From contig NZ_CP019070.1 of the NCBI RefSeq assembly GCF_001956695.1, positions 1,860,001-1,924,000 of the forward strand: a stretch of 64,000 nt of DNA, given 5' to 3'. Below the pieces are notes generated by a model. That model did no database searches. It was not told where the DNA came from and saw only the letters and a program-made list of their open reading frames with translations. This stretch comes from Poseidonibacter parvus. Lineage in GTDB: Bacteria; Campylobacterota; Campylobacteria; Campylobacterales; Arcobacteraceae. The position numbers and the translations under genes are program-made. Position 1 is the first letter of the stretch, and each line of letters begins with the position of its first letter. This document shows positions 32,997 through 42,533 of this stretch, one piece after another.

Positions 32997-33003
32997 TTAA
33001 AAA

Positions 33004-33049
33004 AAGGATATCTTTGGTAATATAAGAAAAAATTACCGGAGATATCCTT
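33004..33049 (+). promoter_or_regulatory. Hairpin enclosing the ribosome site and TTG start of the nuclease gene
   Basis: AAGGATATCTTTGGTAAT pairs with ATTACCGGAGATATCCTT over 18 bp, with two G-U pairs as RNA and a 10-base loop (33022-33031). The right arm holds the GGAG ribosome site and the first two bases of the TTG at 33048. Folded, it should block translation. It could also slow or stop transcription from the desulforubrerythrin gene, but there is no T run behind it. Confidence 0.6.
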
Positions 33050-34634
33050 GATTAAAATACTTCTACTATCAATTTTTGCACTATGTATTTATGCAAAAGA
33101 TTTTACGATAGCTTCATATAATGCTGAAAACTTATTTGACTTAAAAAAACAAAATAGTGAATACAAAGAGTTTATTCCAAATACTTCTTCAAATTGGAAT
33201 CAAAGAAACTTCAATATAAAAATCAATAATGCTGTAAAAGTAATAAAAGAAATAGATGCGGATATAATTGGACTTCAAGAAGTTGAGAATAGAAGTATTA
33301 TTCAACTTTTATTAAAAAAACTACCACAATACAAATACTCATCATTTGCAAAATACCCAAGATCTTCAGTTGGTATTGGATTTTTATCCAAAATACAAAT
33401 TAAAGATAACAGACGTATAGATGTAAAGTTTACAAATAAAATATTTAGACCTATTTTAGAGACAACTTTTGTTTTAGATAATAATGAATTTAAAGTTTTT
33501 AACAATCATTGGCCTTCAAAAAGAGTTGCTGAAAGCTATAGAGTTAAATTTGCAAAAAAATTAAAAGATAGATTATATAAACTTCCAAGAGATTATGACT
33601 ATATTCTTCTAGGAGATTTTAATTCAAACTATGATGAAATGAGATCTTTTAAACATAATAGTAAACTAAATAATACACAAGGTATTACAGGAATTAATCA
33701 GGTTTTAAATACAACTATCAAAAATAGATATGTAACGTATGATGATGTTTTAAAAATAAAAAGAGATGTACATTTTAATCTTTGGTTAGATTTACCATCA
33801 AATCAAAGGTTTTCAAATAAATATAGAACAAGAAGTAATACTCCAGATAACATTATTGTATCACCTGCTCTACTTGATACAAAAAATATTTCATATATTC
33901 ATAATTCATTTAAAGTTTTTAAACCAGATTATCTATATAGAAATCACAAAGTTTTAAGATGGCAAATGAAAGGTTCAAAATATAATAAAGTTCATGTAGG
34001 AGCTGGATATTCAGATCATCTACCAATTTATGCAAAATTTTCTACATCTGAAGAGAAAACTAATCCAATAAAAGAGATTAAAAAAAGTAGAAAAAAAGAA
34101 TTAAATGATATTTCAGATTTATATGAAAGAATGGAATTATCAGAACCAGCAATAATTAAAAGAGCAATTGTAATTTACAAAACAAAAAATGGCGCAATAA
34201 TCAAACAAAGAAATAAACGAGCAATTTATATTTATAATCATGCAAGAGATTTAAAACTTGGCCATTCTTATACTTTACAAATAAACGAGATTATTGATTA
34301 TAATGGATTAAAAGAAGTAGAGTCTTTTTCAATTTTAGATGAAAAAGGAAAATATTCTAGATATAAAGATTTACTTTTAGATGCTAGTAAAAAAGATATT
34401 TTAAAAACTAAATATCAAAATGAAGTGGCTTTTAACTTAAGTGGAAAAGTAAAAAATAGAAAACTATATATTAAAAATTCAAAAGGAAAAACTATAAAAT
34501 TATATGCAAAAAACAAAAAAGATTTACCTAAGAATGGTTCATTTATAAGTTTTAAAAATGCACATATAGGAACATACAGAGGTAATCCTCAAATTTTAAT
34601 ACACAGTAAATCTGATTATAAAGTTAGCAATTAA
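33048..34634 (+). CDS. Secreted endonuclease/exonuclease/phosphatase-family nuclease
   Basis: A 528-residue exported protein. The start is a TTG; only from there does a proper signal peptide arise (IKILLLSIFALCIYA), and no ATG is in frame nearby. Residues about 18-330 are an EEP fold: ASYNAENLFD, IGLQEVENR (metal Glu), NNHWPSKR, LLGDFNSN and the closing SDHLPIYA. The C-terminal 180 residues contain an OB-like segment repeated about twice, as in extracellular DNases that bind nucleic acid. It probably degrades extracellular DNA for nutrition or biofilm turnover. Its stop overlaps the murJ start by one base. Confidence 0.82.
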   Translation: MIKILLLSIFALCIYAKDFTIASYNAENLFDLKKQNSEYKEFIPNTSSNWNQRNFNIKINNAVKVIKEIDADIIGLQEVENRSIIQLLLKKLPQYKYSSFAKYPRSSVGIGFLSKIQIKDNRRIDVKFTNKIFRPILETTFVLDNNEFKVFNNHWPSKRVAESYRVKFAKKLKDRLYKLPRDYDYILLGDFNSNYDEMRSFKHNSKLNNTQGITGINQVLNTTIKNRYVTYDDVLKIKRDVHFNLWLDLPSNQRFSNKYRTRSNTPDNIIVSPALLDTKNISYIHNSFKVFKPDYLYRNHKVLRWQMKGSKYNKVHVGAGYSDHLPIYAKFSTSEEKTNPIKEIKKSRKKELNDISDLYERMELSEPAIIKRAIVIYKTKNGAIIKQRNKRAIYIYNHARDLKLGHSYTLQINEIIDYNGLKEVESFSILDEKGKYSRYKDLLLDASKKDILKTKYQNEVAFNLSGKVKNRKLYIKNSKGKTIKLYAKNKKDLPKNGSFISFKNAHIGTYRGNPQILIHSKSDYKVSN

Positions 34635-35935
34635 TGCTTTTAAAATCAATTTTTACAAATAGTACAGGAATATTAACTTCTAGAATTTTAGGATTTATAA
34701 GAGATTTATTAACAGCTTCAATATTAGGAGCAAATATTTATTCAGATATTTTCTTTGTAGCTTTTAAGTTACCAAATCTTTTTAGAAGAATATTCGCAGA
34801 AGGTGCTTTTACGCAAGCTTTTATACCAGCTTATGCAAAATCAAATCACAAAATTAGATTTTCTTCTGTTGTATTTTTACAGCTATTTGGATTTTTAATT
34901 ATACTTTCATTGTTAGTTACAATGTTCTCTTCACTTGTAGCAAAAGCCATTGCGATTGGTTTTGATGAAGAAACTATACAATTAGCAGCTCCACTATTTG
35001 CAATAAACTTTTACTATTTACCTATGATTTTCGTTGTAACTTTTATGGCTGCACTTTTACAATATAAACATCATTTTGCAACAACTGCATACTCAACTGC
35101 CCTACTTAATCTTACAATGATTTCAGGTCTTTTAATCTCACAAAATATGGAAAAATATGAGATTACATTTTATTTATCTTATGGAGTATTAGCAGGTGGA
35201 ATTTTACAAATATTAGTTCATTTATATGCAATAAAAAGACTTAATTTATGTAAAATATTTCACTTTAAAAAACATAAGAAAAAAGAAGAAAACAAGTTTT
35301 ATAAAAACTTTATGTCTGCAACAGTTGGCTCTTCTACAACTCATATATCAGCTTTTTTAGATACTTGGTTAGCATCATTTTTAATGACAGGTTCTATTTC
35401 ATACCTTTATTATGGAAATAGAGTTTTTCAACTGCCTCTTGCACTTTTTGCAATTGCTACTTCAATTGCACTATTTCCAATGATTGCACGAAGTATAAAA
35501 AATAAAGATGAAGATAAAGCTTTGAGTTTAATGAAAAAATCTTCACTTATTTTATTTGCTCTTTTATCTATTTCTACATTTATTGGAATATTTTTTAATG
35601 AATTCATTATCTCCCTTCTTTTTGAAAGAGGAGCTTTTACTGCAAATGACACAACAAATACTGCACTTATTTTAGCTATGTATTTAATAGGACTTATTCC
35701 TTTTGGAATAGGAAAGATTTTCTCGCTTTGGTTATATGCAAAAGAACAACAATTTTTAGCTGCTAAGATATCTGTTTATTCTCTTGGATGGAATATTGTA
35801 TTTTCACTAATTTTAATACAACCTTACGGTGCAGCAGGACTTGCTTTTGCAAGTACACTTAGTGGATTTATATTATTTTTTCTTACAATTAAAGCTTTTG
35901 GATTCCAAAAGTTTATACTTATGTTTAAAAGATAA
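34634..35935 (+). CDS. murJ: Lipid II flippase MurJ
   Basis: An inner-membrane flippase moving lipid II to the periplasm for peptidoglycan synthesis. The 433 residues give about twelve or more helices. Typical family segments are the N-terminal GILTSRILGFIRDLLTASILG, the FKLPNLFRRIFAEGAF loop and LLFERGAFTANDT in the second half. It is slightly short for MurJ, mainly at the C-terminus, but complete through the last helices. Its ATG shares a base with the nuclease stop codon (TAATG), so translation is coupled, an unexpected pairing of a conserved gene with a secreted nuclease. Confidence 0.92.
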   Translation: MLLKSIFTNSTGILTSRILGFIRDLLTASILGANIYSDIFFVAFKLPNLFRRIFAEGAFTQAFIPAYAKSNHKIRFSSVVFLQLFGFLIILSLLVTMFSSLVAKAIAIGFDEETIQLAAPLFAINFYYLPMIFVVTFMAALLQYKHHFATTAYSTALLNLTMISGLLISQNMEKYEITFYLSYGVLAGGILQILVHLYAIKRLNLCKIFHFKKHKKKEENKFYKNFMSATVGSSTTHISAFLDTWLASFLMTGSISYLYYGNRVFQLPLALFAIATSIALFPMIARSIKNKDEDKALSLMKKSSLILFALLSISTFIGIFFNEFIISLLFERGAFTANDTTNTALILAMYLIGLIPFGIGKIFSLWLYAKEQQFLAAKISVYSLGWNIVFSLILIQPYGAAGLAFASTLSGFILFFLTIKAFGFQKFILMFKR

Positions 35936-35970
35936 ATAACTCTAATCTTAGTAATTAATTACAATTTAGC

Positions 35971-35976
35971 TATAAT
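35971..35976 (+). promoter_or_regulatory. -10 element of the msbA-like gene
   Basis: TATAAT after TTTAGC, 32 bases before the ATG at 36008, with an AGGA ribosome site in the leader. It fits the other vegetative -10 elements of the window. Confidence 0.45.
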
Positions 35977-36007
35977 CGCTTCTTTAATAAATATTACTAG
36001 GATTTAG

Positions 36008-37717
36008 ATGAAAGAATTTTTCAAACAATATACCCCCTTTTATAAAAACTATAAATTACAATTTTTCTACGCTTTTATAGGAATTATTTTAGTTGCAGGT
36101 GCTACATCTGGAACTGCTTATGCCATACAACCTTTACTTGATGATATTTTTATAAATAAAGATGAAGATATGTTATATATGATGCCTATTTTTGTAATTT
36201 TATTATATACAGCAAAAGGTTTTGGAAGATATATACAAGCTTATTATATTTCTTTTATAGGTCAAGATATTACTAGAATTGTAAGAGATAGACTATTTGC
36301 TCATGTTTTAACTTTAGATATGAACTTCTTCCAAAAAAAACATGGAGGAGAACTTGTAAGTAGAATCATAAATGATATAAATAGAATTCAAAGTGCGGTA
36401 TCAAACTACATAGCTGAATTCATAAGAGAAGTTTTAACTATCTTTGGACTTGTTGGTCTTGTAATTTATCATTCACCAGAACTTGCATTTTATGGATTAA
36501 TTGTTCTTCCACTAGCAATTTACCCTTTATCAAAATTAGCAAAAAGAATGAAAAAACTTTCATTTAAATCACAAGAAACAAATGCAGATATTACAACATC
36601 ATTAAGTGAATCATTTAACAATATTGAAATCATAAAAGCAAATTCAACTGAAAAAATTGAAAGTAATAAATTTTCAATTCATAATAAAAACTTCTTCAAA
36701 TATAATATGAAAGCAGTTAAAACAAATGAGTTAACTTCTCCTTTAATGGAAATGATTGGCTCACTTGCTTTTGCAGCAGTTATTTTAGTAGGTGGTTCAA
36801 AAGTTATAAGTGGTGAGCTTACAACTGGTGTTTTTAGTTCTTTTATAGCAGCACTTTTTATGCTTTATTCTCCAATTAAAAGATTATCATCACTTTACAA
36901 TAAAATGCAAGATGCCTTAGCAGCAAATCATAGAATAAATGAAATGCTAAATCAAAGTCCAACAATTCTTTCAGGAAATACACAATTTCCAGAAGAAATA
37001 AAATCAATTTCTTTTAAAGATGTATTTTTAAAATATGATGATTTTACAGCTCTTTCAAATATAAACCTTGAAGCAAAAAAAGGTGAAACAATTGCACTTG
37101 TTGGAGATAGTGGTGGTGGAAAATCTTCTCTTATAAATCTAATAATTAGATTTTACGATACCTCAAAAGGTGAAGTAAAACTTAATGATGAATTATTAAA
37201 TGACCTTGATATAAAATCTTTAAGAGAAAATATTTCAATCGTAACACAAAGAGTTTATATCTTCAATGACACAATTTCTGCAAATATAGCTTATGGTTAT
37301 GATATTGATGAGAAAAGAGTTATTGAAGTATTAAAACAAGCTCATGCTTATGATTTTATACAAAAAATGCCACAAGGTATAAATACAACACTAGATGAAT
37401 TTGGTACAAATTTATCTGGAGGTCAAAGACAAAGAATTGCAATTGCAAGAGCTTTATATAAAAACCCTCAAATTCTTATACTTGATGAAGCAACATCAGC
37501 ACTTGATAATGAAAGTGAATCAATAATTTCTCAAGTAATTGATGAAGTAAGTGTTGATAAAATTACTTTTATCATTGCACATAGATTAAGTACAATTAAA
37601 AATGCTACAAAAATTGCTGTATTTAAAGATGGTGAAATTGTTTGTATGGATACTGAAGATAATTTATTAAAAACTTGCGAAGAATATAAAAGATTATATA
37701 ATTTAGCAAATATGTAA
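36008..37717 (+). CDS. msbA: Lipid A export-type ABC transporter (MsbA-like)
   Basis: A 569-residue half-transporter with six membrane helices (residues 1-310) fused to an ABC ATPase. Motifs are Walker A GDSGGGKSS, signature LSGGQRQR, Walker B ILILDEATSALD and the H-loop IIAHRLST. In this phylum such a protein next to pyrD is the MsbA that flips lipid A core (by recall of C. jejuni gene order). Other lipid or drug substrates cannot be ruled out from sequence. It has its own promoter and terminator. Confidence 0.85.
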   Translation: MKEFFKQYTPFYKNYKLQFFYAFIGIILVAGATSGTAYAIQPLLDDIFINKDEDMLYMMPIFVILLYTAKGFGRYIQAYYISFIGQDITRIVRDRLFAHVLTLDMNFFQKKHGGELVSRIINDINRIQSAVSNYIAEFIREVLTIFGLVGLVIYHSPELAFYGLIVLPLAIYPLSKLAKRMKKLSFKSQETNADITTSLSESFNNIEIIKANSTEKIESNKFSIHNKNFFKYNMKAVKTNELTSPLMEMIGSLAFAAVILVGGSKVISGELTTGVFSSFIAALFMLYSPIKRLSSLYNKMQDALAANHRINEMLNQSPTILSGNTQFPEEIKSISFKDVFLKYDDFTALSNINLEAKKGETIALVGDSGGGKSSLINLIIRFYDTSKGEVKLNDELLNDLDIKSLRENISIVTQRVYIFNDTISANIAYGYDIDEKRVIEVLKQAHAYDFIQKMPQGINTTLDEFGTNLSGGQRQRIAIARALYKNPQILILDEATSALDNESESIISQVIDEVSVDKITFIIAHRLSTIKNATKIAVFKDGEIVCMDTEDNLLKTCEEYKRLYNLANM

Positions 37718-37723
37718 GCCTTT

Positions 37724-37750
37724 AAATAAGCCTATTTTGGGCTTATTTTT
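37724..37750 (+). terminator. Rho-independent terminator after msbA
   Basis: AAATAAGCC and GGCTTATTT form a 9-bp stem around TATTTTG and are followed at once by a T run. It is the most classical intrinsic terminator in this part of the window. Confidence 0.75.
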
Positions 37751-37835
37751 CATCTAATCAAACTTAAAACTTTCATTAAAACTTATATTTAACGATTTTT
37801 AGATAAAATATCTAAAATTTAAAAAAGGTACATAC

Positions 37836-38894
37836 TTGTTTAGCTATAACACAATTAAAAAAGTTTTATTTAAATTCGAACCAGAAACAGCTCATAACAT
37901 CGCTGAATGTGGATTAAGAATAGTTGGTAAATGTAAACTTATCAAAAATCCTATGAAGAAAAAGAACTTTATAAATAATTCAAAACTTTCACAAGAGATT
38001 TTTGGAGTTACATTTACAAACCCAGTTGGCTTAGCAGCAGGTTTTGATAAAAATGCAACTATGGTAAAAGCTATGCCTTCTTTAGGATTTGGATTTACTG
38101 AAATTGGTACGATGACTCCAAAGCCACAAGATGGAAACCCAAAGCCAAGAATGTTTAGATATCCAGAAGCAAAAAGTGTTCAAAATGCGATGGGATTTAA
38201 CAATGAAGGTGCACATAAGGTACTTAAGAATTTAAAAGAAGTTTATCCAGCATCTATTCCAGTTGGTGTAAATATTGGGAAAAATAAATTAACGCCTGAA
38301 GAGTTTGCATTAAGCGATTATAAAATGCTTATTAAAAAATTCGAGGAAACAAGTGATTATTTAGTAATTAATATTTCTAGCCCAAATACTCCAAATTTAA
38401 GAGATTTACAAAATGAAAAGTTTATTACTGAATTATTTGAAATGGCAAAAGAGTATACAAAAAAACCAATTTTACTAAAAATTGCTCCAGATATGGAAGC
38501 TGCTCAAGCAATAGAACTTTGTAAAAGTGCTATAAATGCTGGTGCTGCTGGAATAATCGCTACAAACACTACGATTGACTATGATTTAGTTCCAGGCTGT
38601 AAAGACTTTGGAGGATTAAGTGGAGCTTGTTTAACGGATAAATCTTATGCAATATTTAAAGAAATTGCTAAAGAGTTATATGGAAAAACAGTATTAATCT
38701 CAGTTGGTGGAATAGCAACAGGAGAACAAGCATACGCAAGAATTAAAGCAGGAGCTTCTCTTGTTCAATCATACTCAGGTTTAATTTTTGAAGGGCCTTC
38801 AATGGTACGAAAAATAAATGAAGAATTATTAGAACTAATAGCTAAAGATGGATATGCAAATATTCAAGAAGCTATTGGGACTGATTTAAAATAG
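37836..38894 (+). CDS. pyrD: Dihydroorotate dehydrogenase (quinone), class 2
   Basis: A membrane-associated FMN enzyme that oxidises dihydroorotate to orotate in pyrimidine synthesis, passing electrons to quinone. The start is a TTG preceded by AAAAAAGG; the N-terminal FKFEPETAHNIAE helix is the quinone-side extension of class 2 enzymes. Further signs are NPVGLAAGFDKNA, the catalytic serine in NISSPNTPNLRDLQ, and SVGGIATGEQAYARIKAGAS for FMN phosphate. Length 352 is normal. The M16 peptidase gene follows after 11 bases. Confidence 0.95.
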   Translation: MFSYNTIKKVLFKFEPETAHNIAECGLRIVGKCKLIKNPMKKKNFINNSKLSQEIFGVTFTNPVGLAAGFDKNATMVKAMPSLGFGFTEIGTMTPKPQDGNPKPRMFRYPEAKSVQNAMGFNNEGAHKVLKNLKEVYPASIPVGVNIGKNKLTPEEFALSDYKMLIKKFEETSDYLVINISSPNTPNLRDLQNEKFITELFEMAKEYTKKPILLKIAPDMEAAQAIELCKSAINAGAAGIIATNTTIDYDLVPGCKDFGGLSGACLTDKSYAIFKEIAKELYGKTVLISVGGIATGEQAYARIKAGASLVQSYSGLIFEGPSMVRKINEELLELIAKDGYANIQEAIGTDLK

Positions 38895-38905
38895 GAAATA
38901 TCAAA

Positions 38906-40252
38906 ATGAATTTAATTAAATCAACAAAAACTAAAAAAACACTTTTATTTTTTCTTGTTTCATTATTCATTATAACAGGAGAATTAATGGCTAATAGCTT
39001 ACCAAAATATTATACTAAGACATTAGAAAATGGCTTACAAATAGTTGCCATTCCAATGAAAAATGGCTCAAATGTAGTATCAACTGATATATATTATAAA
39101 GTTGGTAGTAGAGATGAAAAAATGGGAAAAAGTGGAATTGCACATATGCTTGAACACTTAAACTTTAAATCAACTAAGAATCTTAAATCAGGGGAATTTG
39201 ATGAAATTGTAAAAGGATTTGGAGGAGTTAATAATGCTTCAACAGGTTTTGATTTTACTCATTATTACATCAAATCTGCATCTAAAAATATGGATAAATC
39301 ATTAGATTTATTCGCAGATTTAATGGAAAACCTTACATTAAAAGATGAAGAGTTTCAGCCAGAGCGTGATGTAGTAGCAGAAGAGAGACGTTGGAGAACA
39401 GATAATAACCCTATGGGATATTTACAATTTAGATTATTTAACAATGCTTACATTTACCATCCATACCATTGGACACCAATTGGTTTTATGAGTGATATTA
39501 GAAATTGGAGTATTGATGATATTAGAGATTTTCATAGTACTTATTATCAACCAAAAAATGCAATTATTGTAGTTGCAGGTGATATAGATAAAGAAGAAGT
39601 ATTTGCATCATCAAAGAAATATTTTAAAGATATTAAAAATAAAAAAGAAATACCATCAAAACTTCATACAGTTGAACCAAAACAAGATGGGGCTAAAAGA
39701 GTTTCTATTTTAAAAGACTCAGCAGTTGAAATGTTAGCTATTACTTATCATATTCCTAATTTTGAGCACAAAGATCAAGCTGCCCTTTCTGCACTTAGTG
39801 AATTTTTCTCTTCAGGGAAAAGCTCAATCTTACAAAAAAGATTAATAGATGAAAAAAGATTAGTAAACTCTGTTTATGCATATAACTTAGAGCTTAAAGA
39901 TCCTGGTTTATTTATGTTTATGGCAGTAGCAAATGAAGGTGTTAAAGCTAAAGATATTGAAAAAGAAATCTTAAGCATAATTGATGAAGTTAAAAAAGGT
40001 GAAATATCTAAAAAAGATATTGAGAAAATAAAAATCAATACAAAAGCTGATTTTATATTCTCACTTGAAAGTTCATCATCAGTTTCATCACTTTATGGTT
40101 CATATTTTGTAAGAGGTAATATTAAACCTCTTTTAAATTATGAAGAAAAAATTGCAAAATTAACTAAAAAAGATTTAATTAAAATTGCAAATAAATACTT
40201 TACAAAAGATAATTCAACTACTGTTATTTTAAAGCCTAAAAAGAAAAAATAA
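38906..40252 (+). CDS. M16 family zinc metallopeptidase
   Basis: A 448-residue insulinase-family peptidase. The zinc motif is HMLEH (H80, E83, H84) with a downstream glutamate in RDVVAEERRWR. Two alpha/beta halves are present, as in single-chain PqqL/mitochondrial-processing-peptidase relatives. From the first ATG the protein has a hydrophobic stretch (LLFFLVSLFIITG) that would export it. An internal ATG at codon 28 (MANSLPKYY) has a perfect AGGAGA site and would give a cytoplasmic form. Either or both may be used. It sits between pyrD and dapA, as I recall for C. jejuni. Confidence 0.88.
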   Translation: MNLIKSTKTKKTLLFFLVSLFIITGELMANSLPKYYTKTLENGLQIVAIPMKNGSNVVSTDIYYKVGSRDEKMGKSGIAHMLEHLNFKSTKNLKSGEFDEIVKGFGGVNNASTGFDFTHYYIKSASKNMDKSLDLFADLMENLTLKDEEFQPERDVVAEERRWRTDNNPMGYLQFRLFNNAYIYHPYHWTPIGFMSDIRNWSIDDIRDFHSTYYQPKNAIIVVAGDIDKEEVFASSKKYFKDIKNKKEIPSKLHTVEPKQDGAKRVSILKDSAVEMLAITYHIPNFEHKDQAALSALSEFFSSGKSSILQKRLIDEKRLVNSVYAYNLELKDPGLFMFMAVANEGVKAKDIEKEILSIIDEVKKGEISKKDIEKIKINTKADFIFSLESSSSVSSLYGSYFVRGNIKPLLNYEEKIAKLTKKDLIKIANKYFTKDNSTTVILKPKKKK

Positions 40253-40312
40253 TAGAAAAAACAGAAATATAAAATTAGAACTAGAAGATTTAGTAGTAAA
40301 AAAAGGATAGAT

Positions 40313-41200
40313 ATGGAAATTATTACAGGTGCGATGACCGCACTAATTACCCCATTTAAAGATGGAAAAGTTGATTTAGAAAAATATGAGTCTTTAATCA
40401 AAAGACAGATTGCACAAGGTATTGATGCTGTTGTTCCAGTTGGAACTACTGGTGAGAGTGCTACACTTTCACATGCAGAGCATAAAGCATGTATTGAAGT
40501 TGCAGTTGCTACTTGTAAAAATACACATGTAAAAGTAATAGCAGGAGCGGGTTCAAATGCAACTCATGAAGCAGTAGAAATTGCAAAACATGCACAAGCT
40601 GTTGGAGCAGATGGATTATTATCTGTAACACCATATTATAATAAACCAATGCAAGAAGGTTTATATCAACACTACAAAGCAATTGCAAGTTCTGTAGAAA
40701 TTCCATTTATGCTTTATAATGTACCAGGAAGAACTGGTGTTGATTTAACAGCTGATACAACTATTAGACTATTTGACGATATTCCTAATATTTATGCAAC
40801 GAAAGAAGCAACAGGATCACTAGATAGAACAATAGAATTATTATCACAAAGAAGTGACTTAGTAATTGTTTCAGGGGATGATGCAATTGATTTTCCTATG
40901 TTAGTTAATGGTTGTAAAGGTATTATTTCTGTTACAGCTAATTTACTTCCAAATCTAAAATCTAGATTAGTACATGCAGTACAAGAAGGAAATTTAGAAG
41001 AAGCAAGACAAATAAATGAAGATTTATATGCTTTAAACTCAGTATTATTTTGTGAAAGTAACCCAATACCAATTAAAGCAGCAATGTATTTAGCTGGTTT
41101 ACTTAATACTTTAGAATACAGACTTCCTTTAACTGCTCCAAGTGCAGAAACAATGAAACTACTTGAAACAACATTAAAACAATATGAGGTAATAAAATAA
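40313..41200 (+). CDS. dapA: 4-hydroxy-tetrahydrodipicolinate synthase
   Basis: Condenses pyruvate with aspartate semialdehyde at the head of the lysine/diaminopimelate pathway. The 295 residues are a TIM barrel. It has VPVGTTGESATL near residue 42, the proton-relay tyrosine in MLYNVPGRTG, the Schiff-base lysine in YATKEATGS and GVISVT-like GIISVTANL. AAAGGA precedes the ATG. Its stop overlaps the next start by one base (TAATG). Confidence 0.95.
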   Translation: MEIITGAMTALITPFKDGKVDLEKYESLIKRQIAQGIDAVVPVGTTGESATLSHAEHKACIEVAVATCKNTHVKVIAGAGSNATHEAVEIAKHAQAVGADGLLSVTPYYNKPMQEGLYQHYKAIASSVEIPFMLYNVPGRTGVDLTADTTIRLFDDIPNIYATKEATGSLDRTIELLSQRSDLVIVSGDDAIDFPMLVNGCKGIISVTANLLPNLKSRLVHAVQEGNLEEARQINEDLYALNSVLFCESNPIPIKAAMYLAGLLNTLEYRLPLTAPSAETMKLLETTLKQYEVIK

Positions 41201-41979
41201 TGAGCGAATCTATGAAAAATAAAACTTTAGTAATTTCTGGTGGTACAAAAGGTATCGGTAAAGAGTGTGTTTATAAATTTGCACAAAATGGTGTTAATGT
41301 AGCATTTACATATAATTCAAACCAACAATTTGCTGAAGACATTTGTAAAGATGTAGAAGAAAAATATGGTGTAAAATGTAAAGCATATCCTTTTAATATT
41401 TTAGAGCCAGAAAAATATAAAGAATTATTTTTAGAAATTGACAAAGATTTTGATAGAGTTGATTTCTTTATCTCAAATGCAATGATTTATGGACGTGCTG
41501 TTGTTGGTGGTTATGGTAAGTTTATGAAATTAAAACCAAGAGGTTTAAATAATATTTATACTGCTACGGTTAATGCATTTGTATGTGGTTCACAGCAAGC
41601 TGCAAAAAGAATGGAAAAAGTAGGCGGTGGAGCAATTGTTTCTTTATCTTCAACTGGTAACTTAGTATATATTCCAAACTATTCAGGACATGGAACAAAT
41701 AAAGCAGCAGTAGAAGCAATGGTAAGATATGCAGCTACAGAGTTAGGTGAAATGAATATTAGAGTAAATGCAGTATCTGGTGGTCCAATTGACACTGATG
41801 CACTAAAAGCCTTTACAAACTATGAAGAAGTTAAACAAAAAACAATTGATTTATCAGCTTTAAAAAGAATTGGTCAACCAAAAGATTTAGCACAATCTTG
41901 TTACTTCTTATGTACAGAAGAAGCTTCTTGGATTACATCTCAAACTTTAGTTGTTGATGGTGGAACAACTTTCAGATAA
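41200..41979 (+). CDS. SDR-family protein, probable enoyl-ACP reductase (FabL-like)
   Basis: A 259-residue Rossmann enzyme with SGGTKGIGKEC at the N-terminus, FISNAMIYG, and a catalytic site NYSGHGTNKAA. The Tyr-x6-Lys spacing, instead of the usual Tyr-x3-Lys, is that of enoyl-ACP reductases such as FabL and FabI. That suggests a role in the last step of fatty-acid elongation. The substrate remains unproved, and Campylobacter relatives also carry a separate FabI elsewhere. Start and stop both share a base with the neighbours (TAATG), so dapA, this gene and pgsA are translationally coupled. Confidence 0.82.
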   Translation: MSESMKNKTLVISGGTKGIGKECVYKFAQNGVNVAFTYNSNQQFAEDICKDVEEKYGVKCKAYPFNILEPEKYKELFLEIDKDFDRVDFFISNAMIYGRAVVGGYGKFMKLKPRGLNNIYTATVNAFVCGSQQAAKRMEKVGGGAIVSLSSTGNLVYIPNYSGHGTNKAAVEAMVRYAATELGEMNIRVNAVSGGPIDTDALKAFTNYEEVKQKTIDLSALKRIGQPKDLAQSCYFLCTEEASWITSQTLVVDGGTTFR

Positions 41980-42524
41980 TGAAAGAAAAAGCTCTTAACC
42001 TTCCAAATACTCTAGCTTTATTTAGAATAGCATTAGCTCCGCTAATGCTATGGTTTTTTATAGATAGAGACAATACTATTTTCGCTTCATGGCATCCTTC
42101 TTGGTTTGATTACTTCGCTGGTTTAATATTTGTTATTGCATCTGTTACTGATTTTTTTGATGGCTATATTGCAAGGTCTTGGAATCAAATGACAAAGCTA
42201 GGTGGTATTTTAGATCCACTTGCTGATAAAATGCTAGTTCTTGCTGGTTTCTTAGGACTTATGGTGATTGATAGAGCAAGTGCATGGGCAGTATTTTTAA
42301 TACTCTCACGTGAGTTTTTTATCACTGGACTTAGAGTAGTGGCTGTAAGTGAAGGCAAAAATGTAGCTTCAACAATGGCTGGAAAAATAAAAACCGTAAT
42401 TCAGATGATTGCAATAGGTTTTTTAATTATGAATTGGCCATTTGCAACAGAACTTTTATGGTTAGCTGTTGTTTTAACAATGTATTCAGGATATGAATAT
42501 ATTAGAGATTATTTTAAAATATAG
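41979..42524 (+). CDS. pgsA: CDP-diacylglycerol-glycerol-3-phosphate 3-phosphatidyltransferase
   Basis: An inner-membrane enzyme making phosphatidylglycerol phosphate. It has 181 residues with several helices. The CDP-alcohol phosphotransferase motif is complete: DGYIARSWNQMTKLGGILDPLADKM (D-G-x2-A-R-x8-G-x3-D-x3-D, shown here as DGYIAR then LGGILDPLADK). The N-terminal NLPNTLALFRIALAP is typical of PgsA. The rseP gene follows after 9 bases. Confidence 0.94.
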   Translation: MKEKALNLPNTLALFRIALAPLMLWFFIDRDNTIFASWHPSWFDYFAGLIFVIASVTDFFDGYIARSWNQMTKLGGILDPLADKMLVLAGFLGLMVIDRASAWAVFLILSREFFITGLRVVAVSEGKNVASTMAGKIKTVIQMIAIGFLIMNWPFATELLWLAVVLTMYSGYEYIRDYFKI

Positions 42525-42533
42525 AGGTTTTTC

